A stretch of DNA of 64,000 nucleotides, from assembly GCA_024449915.1 (NCBI GenBank), contig JAMZAV010002024.1, forward strand, positions 186,001-250,000. Reading direction: 5' to 3'. The stretch comes from Sweltsa coloradensis. Its lineage: Eukaryota; Arthropoda; Insecta; Plecoptera; Chloroperlidae. A program made the translations under genes and the position numbers. Every line of letters starts with the position of its first letter. Within the stretch, counting starts at the first letter, position 1. This document shows positions 53,786 to 64,000 of the stretch, piece after piece. The notes below the pieces were generated by a model. The model did no database searches. It had not been told where the DNA came from and was given only the letters and a program-made list of their open reading frames with translations.

Positions 53786-55959
53786 CTTCAATATACCATT
53801 GAGTTTAGAATACCTAGTGTAAGCATCTGAAAAGGGGCATCATTGCTGTGGAGGTTTTTCCCCCGAAAAGTTTTTTATTTTTTATTATTGTTTTGATTTT
53901 TATATTTTTTGTAAAAGGGGGTGGGCAGGAACCACTGCGTTTAAAATAGGGCCCCCAATAAAAGTTTTTCCCGTTCATTAGTAAATTTTGCTTACATGTA
54001 AGATGTAAAAATTTCCGGTAATTTTAAAAGGGTAAATTTGGGTAAAATTAAAATTTTTCTTGGTATCTGAAAAAAAAAACACAAAAAACAACATTTCCCA
54101 ATGTATATTTTCTGCTGTGCTTAGGTTCAATTTAATATTGCAAGGTGAAATAGTAGAATTTTTTGTAGGCTAACCCGTTTCATCTACCCGTAATTTTGAA
54201 AAGATATTTCAGCCGTATTTATTCAGTTCAGGCTTGTTGGGGCAAAAAAAGTTGGGGTCACGGTAGATAATAACGTTCATTAATTTTAATTTTTTTTATA
54301 TATATTTATTCTGTAGAGAAAAAAAAATGTGCTGGACTACGGCTGTCGAGAAACCGGGTAAAACAAAATACAATTATTTTTATGTAACAGTAGACCAAAA
54401 GTGAAATGGTAGACCTTCAACAATCTGGCAACCAAAACATAAACTTTGCATACCCCCCGACCAACGAAATTGTTTATATTTTCGTGCGACTGCGAGGATA
54501 TTGGTTATACGGATTTATGTTGAAATGATTGGAAGAGGTTATTGAAAATTGGTTTGATTCGCCCGGGAAACGAAAAAAAATAGCGTATCAAATTTAGGGG
54601 GGCTACCTAGGCCTAGGAGTCCTACCCCTGGGGCTAGGCAGGGGGCCCCGCCTAATTTAGGCCAACAAAAACAATCTTTAACGCATAGTCCATACCACTG
54701 ATTGCTATATTTCCTATTAAAAATATCGATCTTTGGTTGGTTATCGCTCACTCGTCGATTGCGTCGGGGCCTACCAGTTATATAACTGAGTGGGTAGACT
54801 CTAAATACAATTTATTTATTTATTATATATTTATAAGCAGGAATGTCAGATTATATTGTTGGCTTCAAAGATTTCTTCGTAAAAAACATCTCAAATATCC
54901 TGTATTTTAATAAATTATAAACTTCAAGAGGTGGTAATATTACGGTAATAATATTACCACTTTACATCCCTAATAAAATGTGCATCTTATTACAGAAAAC
55001 AACACTAAATAAAATAAATCCTAAGCAACAAGCTAGGGGCGCTCATTATCTTTAGGAGACGACTAACCATTACGAATCAGTTGATTACCCCTTGTTACCT
55101 CTGAGAAATAATATGCTGTAGTTGATAACGAATTCATTCATTGGTATGCACCAAATTAATAACAATGTGTGTATCGCGCGATCAAAGCTTATTTTTCAAA
55201 TAGTGATTACTTTTTTAGTAACTGCCAGTAAATATGTCAGCAAGCAGGTAATTTGGAGTAATTTTGTCTTTCAGACAAATCAGCTATTTAGAGATATGTG
55301 CTTCGATTTCGATGAAATATTCCGGTAAACTTCTAAACCTCTAAAACAGGGACTTTTAATATTTTGAATGTGATAGTGCTGTTGCTTGGTACGAGAGGGT
55401 TCGCTAACTCACAGCCGTTGAGTACCATCAATAACTAACCAAAGTAACGTAAAATTATCATTGCCCACTTTAAATAACTGAATTTCTATACAATTATATA
55501 GCCACTACTCAGCTGGTATAGCAGTTGTAGCAGTAGCAGCAGGTGTAGGAACCATTAACTCGCCAATATTCTCTATATATGAACGTGAACTAAAACAATC
55601 TCGGCAAGATTACCCAATGAACACAAATGCACCCCCACCCCACCCCACCATAGGATCTCTCCATCAGTAGAGATCCTAAACATTTCGGGAATCTACAGCC
55701 ATTCTACAAAGTTTGCAGTTGCACATCGGGAATCGCATGCAATCGAAATACTTCACTTTGGGAAACACTTTCCACTACTTACTTACCGTATTTGTGAATT
55801 TCTTAGTTGATTTAAACTTAGAAACCAAAGAAGTAAATTTATCTAGAAATAATGTAATAACTTGGCGTTACAAACAATATATACAAATATCTTAATTTCT
55901 TAATGCTATACGTAATTTGAAATTTTCGTGGGAAACCTGTGTAGGGTGTAATGTATGCC
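53786..55959. other. Intergenic stretch
   Basis: No convincing gene. It has TAGGCCTA/CCCCGG-rich sequence at 54598-54665 and CTGAGTGGGTAGACTCTAAAT followed by TTTATTTATTTATT near 54788, as also at about 7110. 53790-54300 shows many long homopolymers. Confidence 0.45.
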
Positions 55960-56125
55960 CCTCTTCATGAGTGAGGACGTCCAATGGCTGTTTTAGAGGA
56001 CTCACTCACTTGCATTATTCGCCTCAACGACAGAGAAAACCCTAGGAAAAATCTTCAGCCATGAATTCCGGCCTCGACAGGATTTGAACACGGGACATCC
56101 CGAATCAGAGCCGGCTCAACAGTGC
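55960..56125 (-). mobile_element. SINE S1, copy c
   Basis: The minus strand has GTGTTCAAATCCTGTCGAGG (B box), TTTTCTCTGTCGTTGAGGCG, AATGCAAGTGAGTGAGTCC and ATTGGACGTCC. Confidence 0.75.
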
Positions 56126-56350
56126 CAGAAATTGCTTCGTAAATAGGCCTACAAAACCCAAGAAAGAAATACGTGAATAAGTGCGTACCTGTTGCAATAA
56201 TTTCCAATCCACTAACCTTCACTCAAATTGTAATTTAGCACAGAAAGTACTGATAACTCGCACTGTCTTCGTCGAATGCATGCAGCGGACTGCAGGGCTC
56301 ATCGTCATTAGAACTCGCCTAAGCCGAGCGTCATAGGCGTCGACCTGTCC

Positions 56351-57500
56351 ACCAATAGGGTGCCATTGCAACCGCTGCGACGCCGGGAAACCGTAACCCG
56401 GGAAAACATTTGAAATGCGCCAGTGTACGTCCCAAGCACCACCAATAGGCAGTGTTGGGGAAAGAACTTTTAAAAAGAACGCGTTCTTGTGAACGCGTTC
56501 TTTTCTTGTTAACTTTTCAGTGAACTTACTCTTTTTTTAAAATGAATGAACTTGAACTTTTAAAAGTTATTTCCGAGAACGAACTTTTCAGTTTTAGAAA
56601 GTTCATTTGAAAGTTCTTTCCGTTGGTCGAGCAGCCGTCGACTCGCATCGTTGTTCCATCGTAAACCTAGGTTGACGCACGTTCAGCTGTTTTTGACAAG
56701 GTCACGTACGATTCACGAAGTTATGTACGTGTACGTCCCAAGCACCACCAATAGGGTGTCATTGCAACCGCTGTGACGCCGGGCAACCGTAACCCGGAAA
56801 ACATTTAAGATGCGTCAGTGTCTGTCCCAAGCACCACCAATAGGGTGTCATTGCAACCGCTGTGACGCCGGGCAACCGTAACCCGGGATAACATTTGAGA
56901 TGCGTCAGTGTGCGTCCCAAGCACCACCAATAGGGTGTCATTGCAACCGCTGTGACGCCGGACAACCGTAACCCGGGATAACATTTGAGATGCGTCAGTG
57001 TGCGTCCCAAGCACCACCAATAGGGTGTCATTGCAACCGCTGTGACGCCGGGCAACCGTAACCCGGGATAACATTTGAGATGCGTCAGTGTGCGTCCCAA
57101 GCACCACCAATAGGGTGTCATTGCAACCGCTGTGACGCCGGGAAACAGTAACCGGGATAACATTTGAGATGCGTCAGTGTGCGTCCCAAGCACCACCAAT
57201 AGGGTGTTATTGCAACCGCTGTGACGCCGGGCAACCGTAACCCGGGATAACATTTGAGATGCGTCAGTGTGCGTCCCAAGCACCACCAATAGGGTGTCAT
57301 TGCAACCGCTGTGACGCCGGGAAACAGTAACCCGGGATAACATTTAAAGATGCGTCAGTGTCGTCCCAAGCACCACCAATAGGGTGTCATTGCAACCGCT
57401 GTGACGCCGGACAACTGTAACCCGGGATAACATTTGAGGTGCGTCAGTGTGCGTCCCAAGCACCACCAATAGGGTGTCATTGCAACCGCTGAAATTGCTG
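56351..57500. repeat. 90-bp satellite, about 10 units, interrupted once
   Basis: The period of 90 bp is exact between, for example, ACCCGGGATAACATTTGAGA at 56881, 56971 and 57061. Units share CATTGCAACCGCTGTGACGC, GTAACCCGGGATAAC and CAAGCACCACCAATAGGGTG. The first unit (56351-56449) is separated from the rest by an insertion. The length is a multiple of three, so open frames of 30-residue repeats run through the minus strand without implying a protein. Confidence 0.95.
56450..56735 (+). mobile_element. Possible truncated hAT-like element in the satellite
   Basis: CAGTGTTGGGGAAAGAAC begins it, a start common among hAT elements, followed by palindromic AACGCGTTCTTGTGAACGCG and AACTTTTAAAAGTT. 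The other end is not recognisable and no clear target duplication is seen. Confidence 0.45.
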
Positions 57501-57559
57501 GAAAGTGTAAACAATAAGTTTGTTAACTGTAATCCACCCATTAGAATCATTTAAGTCTT

Positions 57560-58140
57560 CCTTCTGATTTATGTCTAAGCTAGGCTAGTAAGGCTGTCAT
57601 TGGCCTTTACGACTGTGGAAAAATCGTCAGCAAAAAGTTCAACATCATCTATACTTTCAGTAAGATCATTAATAAAAATAATGAAAAATAAAGGGCCAAG
57701 AATTAACCCTAGTCGTACACCACGTATTATGCTTTTCTCAGGGTCCAAAATTGTATGTGAAATTTTACTATTTTTAGTGCTAGTTATTCTACACATTGTA
57801 CTCTGTCTGTTAGGCATATAATATTCTAATTTAGTGAGGAGTATTTTGTGATCCACACAGTCAAGAGCTTTTGTGAGGTCACAGAATATACCCTGAGTAT
57901 CAATATTTGAAACCATTTCACTTTACATTTAATAGAAATCTTCTAATCCTATCACTAGTAGATTTTCCCTTTCTGAACCTATTTTCCCTTTCTGTTAGAA
58001 TGAGGTGAATGAAAAAAAAATGAGGTGCTTTTCTTTAATGCTTATCATTCTGTTATAGATAATTCTTTCCAATATTTTTTAAACAGTAGGTAGAATAGAT
58101 ATTGGTCGATAATAACTTGCAAGGATTTTATAACTACTGA
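57560..58140 (-). mobile_element. LINE (third), RT core and downstream part
   Basis: The minus strand has GIFCDLTKALDCVDHKILL (motif A, about 57890-57834), then LILGPLFFIIFINDL and ELFADDFSTVVKAN (FADD, about 57640-57610). The continuous 113-codon frame ends at 57575. Sequence beyond is replaced by the satellite region. Confidence 0.85.
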
Positions 58141-58167
58141 GATTCTTAGAACAGTTATGTTTAATAA

Positions 58168-58678
58168 GTATAAACAATATTTGGACTCATCATGTTCTTT
58201 TAATAAATTAATATATTAAATTAAAGCAAAAGCAATATTTTGGGTACTTTCAGTACCCTTTAAAAGGCAACAAACAAAACAAAACATAAAACTCCGTCTC
58301 CCAACCATAGATACTATGCTCCCAACCAAGGTCGACACATCTAACAAACACTGCCATCTTGATCTCAATAAAAAATATTTATTCAAATACATTTTTTTCC
58401 AGGCGATTTAGAAGGAGTTTGTCCCCAAGCCATAGAACTATTGTGGGCATGATTGTGGTATAATTTTTATTTTTGTATTTGAATATATATTTTTATTGAG
58501 ATCAATATGGCAGTGTTTGTTAGATGTGTCGACCTTGGTTGGGAGACAGAGGTTTATGTTTTGTTTTGTTTGTTGCCTTTTGAAGGGTACTGAATGTACC
58601 CGAAATATTCCTTTTGCTTTAATTTAATATATTAATTTATTAAAAGAACATGATGTCGAGTCCAAATATTGTTTATAT
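58168..58678. repeat. Long palindrome in the LINE, arms about 200-225 bp
   Basis: TATAAACAATATTTGGACTC (58169) mirrors GAGTCCAAATATTGTTTATA (ending 58678). GGTCGACACATCTAACAAAC mirrors GTTTGTTAGATGTGTCGACC. The spacer of about 80 nt lies around 58398-58477. The two arms are extremely similar. Confidence 0.85.
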
Positions 58679-58689
58679 AACTTGACTTA

Positions 58690-58885
58690 TTGGATTAAGG
58701 ACGCTTCAACCGTTAGGTCATAATGCACCACTCTAGCCTAGGGGGAGGAGGGGCCCATGCTAGTCAGAACAGCCACGGTAAGGGGAAGGAAGTGGGGTTT
58801 CTCACGTCGCGTCGTCATCGTCTTTGTCATCGTTCGTTGTGTCATTGTCATCGTCGCCGGGGGGTCGTCAAGGAAGGGCAAGGTC
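58690..58885 (-). repeat. Dispersed repeat, inverted copy of 17795-17990
   Basis: TTAGGTCATAATGCACCACT, CTAGCCTAGGGGGAGGAGGG, GTTTCTCACGTCGCGTCG and GTCATCGTTCGTTGTGTCAT reproduce the other copy in reverse. Confidence 0.6.
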
Positions 58886-58889
58886 CCGA

Positions 58890-60434
58890 CGACGATTGCC
58901 AGAGCTCGTCTCTAGTTTCGGGGAGTAAAAAACATCGCTCTTTCTAGCTGATGTTGCGAGTGGACTTTTTCTCTTGAATCGCCTTTACGATTAGCATAGC
59001 CATGCTCTGGGCCAATTCTATCCGGGCCAGACGGAATAATACTTGCAAGGAGTTTACTTTCTTTTTTATGTATGGAGACAATTTTGGATATTTTAATGCT
59101 TGTGGAAAGACCCAATCCTTAAGACAGGTATTGAAAATGTCACAAAGAGGTGCAGCTAACATATGGATACGTTTTTTTTAAAACAATAATGGATATGCCA
59201 TCGATTCCTGCAGAGTGGGATGATTTTAACTTACCAACAATGTTTTGTATTTCATTAATATCAGTCTCATAAAGAATATATAATTTACTGTGTATGTCTT
59301 ATGCAAGTAATCAATGAAAGTAAAATTTATGTTTTAGATTATGTCCTAGATTTACCAAGTTATTTGTTTAATCAGTGGCTTCATTAGCAAAAGAGCTTTA
59401 AGGATTTTTGATACCATTTTAGAGTCATTTAATAATTCATTGTTACTATTGAGTAGATTAATATTTTCTCGGGGTTAAAGGTTTTCTGTTTGTCTCTGAA
59501 TTTATAATTTTCCATATACACTTTGACTTATTGTCAGCTTGTGATATACTGTTCTTAATTTGATTACTTTTTGCTGTTTTTAAAAAATGATTTAACGTAA
59601 GTTTGAAGGAACGTCACGTTTTGGAAATGCGTTTTTTTTATAAAGAAGACTTCTCTTATTTGAACTAGAGATTTTTATGCCCTTCAATATCAAGTTTTGG
59701 TTTTTGTAGAATGGTTTATTTTTAATGGTTTTAAATGGACAACTTTCACTGATATATGACTGCAGTTTTTGTATAAATGTATTGTATTTATCATCAGCCG
59801 ATTTAGCTTGTGATAATCATCCCACATTTCTTCTTTAAGCCTCTCGATAAGATTATCTAATGAAATGTCATTTAATAATTTTGTTGTCATTGGAGGAATA
59901 AAATTGTTATATTGAATTTTGATTTCTTGAGCATAATGGTCGTCAATACCAAGGTTAAATACCTGTGTCTTAAATGAAAGTGCAGTATTTGTTGCTATGT
60001 TGTCAATAATGGATGATGTTTGCCACCTTTGGTCAACTCTAGTTGGTTCATTTACGGTGAGTATAAGATTAAATCAGGTAAGGAGATTAATTAGTTGATC
60101 TTAATTCGGTTCTTAACTATTTGGAGAGTCGTTTACATTAAAGTCTCCCAAAAATACTACATGTTTATTTGATTTTAATAGTTAAGAGATAATTATTTTA
60201 CTTTTTTCTAGAAAGGTTTTAGTGTTGCCATTTGTAGATATATAAATTACGACGATGATGATATTTGATAGATGTAATCTTCTGTTTTGGGGAATGGTCG
60301 TGGGGCTCAAAGCCTCTCCCCTGGTATTTTTAGGCACCGCTAGTGATTTTGTACTTAAATTTAATTCAATGCAAGCACATTCAAAATTTAAATCACAACT
60401 TAAGCTAGTAATTGTTAGTTTCTGAATTACAATT
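58890..60434 (-). mobile_element. LINE (third), endonuclease end and RT start
   Basis: On the minus strand KHVVFLGDFNVNDSPN (endonuclease, about 60171-60124) precedes LAAPLCDIFNTCLKDWVFPQ (RT fingers, about 59159-59100) and a degraded KYPKLSPYIKKK region. SLSCDLNFECACIELNL at about 60400-60350 belongs to the endonuclease. The upstream part resumes at 62000 beyond the HINE-4 array. Confidence 0.8.
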
Positions 60435-61999
60435 GCGCTGAAATTTTAAACAGACATCCGGTACGAGTTAACTGAGAACTGCTAACAAAATCAGCTAGAT
60501 TCATTGCGATTTAAACCTACAAGAAATTATAAATTGAAAAATAGGCTGCCAATGTGTAGGAATTATTAAAAGAGTGAGCGCAGCGAACGGAGAGATCTCC
60601 ATTCAACTCAAACGGATCTCATTCTGTTAGTCTGCGTGCGTGTGTGTACGTTGAAAATCAGCCGAATCGCTGAACAGATTGCGCTGAAATTTTAAACAGA
60701 CATCCGGTACGAGTTTACTGAGAACTGCTAACAAAATCAGCAAGATCCATTGCGATTTAAACCTACAAGAAATAATAAATTGAAAAATAGGCTTCCAATG
60801 TTTAGAAATTATTTTAACGACAATGGTTTAGATTTTGAAAATATATTTTTTGTTTGTTATTCGCCTGGCCGTGAAATGCCGTGCCCATGCAAGGTCTATC
60901 AAATGTTGCACGTCAAGGTACCCCCAAATTCCGTTCGTAGATTGAGTAAACCTTGCAATATTTTCACGTATTTCGCACTGGCTATGATTACCATAGTAGT
61001 CCCTATTGCCACAGATGATGGACTACACTGCGTTATATGCATTTCAAAACATGTTTAATAATTTTTTAAATACAGTCCAGAAATTACAAAATCTTTCCCG
61101 ATCAGGGGATTAAACCCATGTCTCCCACATTTCGGCTACAAGGGCGCTTTAGCCAACTAGATTATAGGAACACGCCAAAGTCGTTGTTAGACGAATGAGC
61201 GAGTCATGTGTTGAGTACCCGGGAACATTTGCATTTTAGTTTGATAATTATATTCGTTTAAATAATAGGGTATTTAAGTTTAGGCCATAGTTTAGGCCAT
61301 AATGCTCCACTGTAGCCTATGATAGGCTAGGGAGGCCTAAGGTAGGGGGAAGAAAAGGAATGTTACCGGATACTCAACACATGGCTCACTCACTCGTCTA
61401 ACAACGACTTTGGCGTTTCCCTAGTTTTAACGACAATGGTTTTGTTTTCGAAAATATATTTTTTGTTTGTTATTTGCCTGGCTGTGAAATGCCGTGCCCA
61501 AGGTTTATCGAATGCTGCACGTCAAGGTATCCCCAAATTTCACTCGAAGATTGAGTAAACCTTGTAATATTTACACGTATTTCGTACCGGCTTTGTTTTC
61601 CATAGTATTGTCACAGATGATGGACTACACTGCGTTATATGCATTTCAAAACATGTCTAATAATTTTTAAATTACAATCCAGAAATTACAAAATCTTTCT
61701 CGACCAGGGGGTTGAACACACGTCTTTCACATTTCGGCTATAAGGGCGCCTTAGCAAACTAGACTAGGGAAACGCCAAAATCGTTGGTAGACGAGTGAGC
61801 GAGTCATGTGTTGAGTACTCGGGAAAATTTGCATTTAAGTTTGATTGGTATAAATAATAGGGTTTTTAAGTTTAGTTGATATAAGGGCGCGTCAACGTAA
61901 GGCCATAATGCGCAATTCTAGCCTATGATAGGCTATAGGGAGGCCTAAGGTAGGGGCTCACTCACTCGTTTAACAACGACTTTGGCGTTTCCCTAGTAG
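60435..61999 (+). mobile_element. HINE-4 tandem array (three partial-to-full units) in the LINE
   Basis: Unit 1 (60435-60570) is an internal fragment. Unit 2 (60571-61424) starts AGTGAGCGCAGCGAACGGAG and ends ACTTTGGCGTTTCCCTAG. Unit 3 (61425-61999) lacks the first 250 bp and ends in the same CCTAG. Units 2 and 3 both carry the antisense tRNA-like piece (61097-61160 and 61697-61760) and the inverted internal terminus. The LINE endonuclease frame is split by the array. Confidence 0.85.
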
Positions 62000-62200
62000 T
62001 TATCAATCACAAAACTGTTTATACTTTCACTTGTTTTCCAGTGTTCTGATATACATAGCACGTCAACAGTTTCATTTTTCGTACTGTGCTCTTCTAAAAT
62101 GATATTTAAATCCCTACTTTTTGTAAATGTAAGGCCTTGAATATTTTGATGGAGTATTCTAATACTTTTTTTACTTTTTATATTGTTTTTTATGTTGTCT
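62000..62200 (-). mobile_element. LINE (third), start of endonuclease domain
   Basis: The minus strand encodes ILHQNIQGL (about 62166-62140), then DVLCISEHWKTSESINSFVI (about 62061-62004), the usual N-terminal part of the LINE endonuclease. It ends exactly at the HINE-4 array. Confidence 0.8.
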
Positions 62201-62771
62201 TTGGTTTTTGGAGGGTGTGTTAGAGGCGGAGTATTAAGGTTATAATGGTATTATTGCTTGGTGTGTCAACTAGTCAACTACGCTTATTTGGATTGATTGT
62301 ATTTATATGATTTTAAATGAAGAGGTGGAGATCTAATATTTATTTGACGCTGTTTTTGCTTCTTCCGATAATGATCAGTACTAATTCCTATTAACTCTCT
62401 GGGGGACCATGGTTTTTTAATTCGAAGTTTCTTCACTTGTCATTAATTCCCTTAGTATTGATAATTATAATTGGAGAACAGCCTTATACCACTACTTCGG
62501 GTTATTGGGTTATTGTATATTATTGTGGTATTGTATGTGGGTTATTGTCCCCAAGAAGAAGCAGCTGGTACGCCTGGGCCGTCTCAGACGTTCGCGAATA
62601 GGCTGGCATCTCTTCCGACGCAGGACAGTGTTCAACGTTCAGTTCGCAAATGGATGTGTGTCTCTGTATTGTCGTCTGGTCGTCTGTTCGTCTGGTCAAT
62701 ATATATTGTTAGGAATAATTTATATCTCAATTTCATTAATCGGGAAACACTCCCGTACGTGTAATTGATTT
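62201..62771. other. Intergenic stretch
   Basis: Two overlapping plus-strand frames of 87-97 codons (62471-62768) lack recognisable domains. I do not call them genes. The minus strand may hold the untranslated or ORF1 part of the LINE, not recognisable. Confidence 0.35.
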
Positions 62772-62879
62772 TATGGAAATCGATCCAGAAATCACAAAAT
62801 CCATCCCATGCGGGATAAAGGACCGGGGTTCGTTACTCCGCTGGGATGGATTTGGTACTTTCCGGATTGATTTCCATAA
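62772..62879. repeat. Palindrome, arms about 37 bp, loop about 33 nt
   Basis: TTATGGAAATCGATCCAGAA plus ATCCATCCCA is mirrored by TGGGATGGAT plus TTCCGGATTGATTTCCATAA. The loop holds GGACCGGGGTTCGTTACTCC. It may be an old short fold-back or MITE. Confidence 0.8.
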
Positions 62880-63699
62880 CATAATTTATATGCTTTATTG
62901 CTTTGCATTTCTAATTTTAATTTAATTTTACTTGTTTCTTATTCTGTATCGCAAGGCAACACCTTTGGCTGCATAGACCGAATAAAGGTTTATTATATTA
63001 TTTGCAGCAATTATGTAACTAGAAAGTAATGACATAAAATGAAGAATTTTTCATGGAGATATTGTCCTGTTTCCACAGAGGATTTGTCTTTTTTTTATAA
63101 TCATATCTACAGAGGCAAAAAAGTTCGTTTTTTTCTATACACATTCTATACATTCATTCACACGTCATTCATTCTATAGGCCCTACACTCCCCATGAATA
63201 ATCATTTCCATTTCATACTGATCAAACAATATAATTCATTTTAAATTACTATCTGACATGAATGTAGTATTATTTATAAGAGAAAACAAATATCATGTAC
63301 ATGAAACCTGTTGCATAATATGGTATTTGGATATGTGGAAGTTGGAACTATTGAAAGGACTAATTTAATATCAACTTATTTACTTAAATAAAATCCTGGA
63401 ACAAAACTAGTGGGGCTTGATCCGGTGGTGACCTCGCTATCCTCGCTTCGCGTGGTACTCCGAGTTTCCCTTGCACTCATCGAGATGACTCAGTGTACCA
63501 TTGAGCGACGTCCGCCACTGGTCAAGATGCCCTATTATTAATTACCCCAAGGTTGGGAGAGCACTTATCGTGTTAGTGGGTTGTTACCACAAGCTTCCTC
63601 TCGTCTTCAGTCGACACTCGACGGTCATAACTGCCACGCAACATAGATCACGGAAGACAAACGTTTTCGAGGTATTTCGGTGTTCATTACAAATGTATC
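62880..63699. other. Intergenic stretch
   Basis: No gene is recognised. GATCCGGTGGTGACCTCGC and TCGCTTCGCGTGG near 63420-63450 resemble a tRNA-like fragment but lack paired boxes. Confidence 0.4.
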
Positions 63700-63870
63700 A
63701 TAGGAAACCTGCCAGGTGCAATTGCATGCCTGTCTTTGTGAAGAGGATGAGAGGACTTGAACCCTTGCATTCGCACATTGGAAAAACTTTCGGTCAGGAC
63801 AACGACCTCTAGAGTCAGAGATTCACTCACTCGCTACGTTTGAGCTACAACTGTCGTTGTCTTTCGGGGT
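63700..63870 (-). mobile_element. SINE S1, copy d
   Basis: The minus strand has GTTGTCCTGACCGAAAG, TTTTTCCAATGTGCGAATGC, AAGGGTTCAAGTCCTCTC and TTCACAAAGACAGGCATGC. It is shortened in the middle relative to copy a but has the same block order. Confidence 0.65.
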
Positions 63871-64000
63871 TCGGGTGAGTGGAAATTTACTGGATCAAAT
63901 CGGTAGGCCTTATGACAACTAACAATTAGGTCTACAGTGAAATTAAGACTTTCCTAAGGGGAAGGACGGCATTTGACTGGGCGCACACCTTACTGTAAGA

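Noticed and set aside
56759..57343. A 194-codon minus-strand frame of 30-residue repeats
   Set aside because: It follows automatically from a 90-bp period without stops. There is no start context, signal or known repeat protein family.
62471..62768. Two overlapping 87-97 codon frames as a small membrane protein gene
   Set aside because: Hydrophobic content is from T-rich DNA, there is no conserved motif, and two frames are equally open.

Overview
This is eukaryotic nuclear DNA, AT-rich, with one recognisable host gene, one long open exon of unusual ancestry, and otherwise wall-to-wall transposable elements. Intron-type splice sites, nested LINEs, an LTR retrotransposon, tRNA-derived SINEs and many non-autonomous rolling-circle elements all point to a metazoan. 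The dense short palindromic motif TAGGCCTA (around 3160-3440, 5150-5280, 6760-6780, 54600-54660) resembles what I know from echinoderm and hemichordate genomes, so a marine invertebrate deuterostome is my best guess. That assignment is inference and not proven here.

Layout. 1-2865: the 3' part of a decayed CR1/Jockey-type LINE. 3874-5046: BABAM1 (MERIT40), a subunit of the BRCA1-A and BRISC deubiquitinase complexes, with its whole reading frame in one exon. 5334-5874: a hAT-like element with an 8-bp target duplication that carries a tRNA-like Pol III unit. 7150-18478: a cluster of Helentron-associated elements (called HINE-1 to HINE-4 here), nested, tandem and inverted. 18625-19930: two long palindromes. 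21084-23527 (minus): an 802-codon open exon related to the reverse transcriptase/RNase H of DIRS-like retrotransposons, in which key catalytic acidic residues are replaced although the frame is intact. 25205-28145 and 44825-46440: two inverted copies of one dispersed repeat, each carrying different later insertions and so supplying empty sites for each other. 29537-37590 (minus): a young 8-kb LTR element with 1.65-kb LTRs, lacking any pol, inserted with a 4-bp duplication into a second LINE. 42085-44360: a tandem repeat split by other insertions and a long palindrome. 45489-53629: more HINE copies. 56351-57500: a 90-bp satellite. 57560-62200 (minus): a third LINE, interrupted by a palindrome and by a tandem HINE-4 array. 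Four copies of one tRNA-derived SINE lie at 50215, 53645, 55960 and 63700.

How the parts work together. The HINE families have unrelated bodies but share one terminal architecture: a 5' TTGA/TTGGA start, an inverted copy of it about 30 nt inside the 3' end, then a small hairpin (stem AACGC/GCGTT) ending in CTAG before a host T. This suggests one trans-acting Helentron machinery moved them all. No autonomous Rep/helicase gene is present here. The most promising novel item is the catalytically degenerate but open DIRS-like RT exon, a candidate domesticated gene. The LTR element with two overlapping, unrecognised ORFs comes second.
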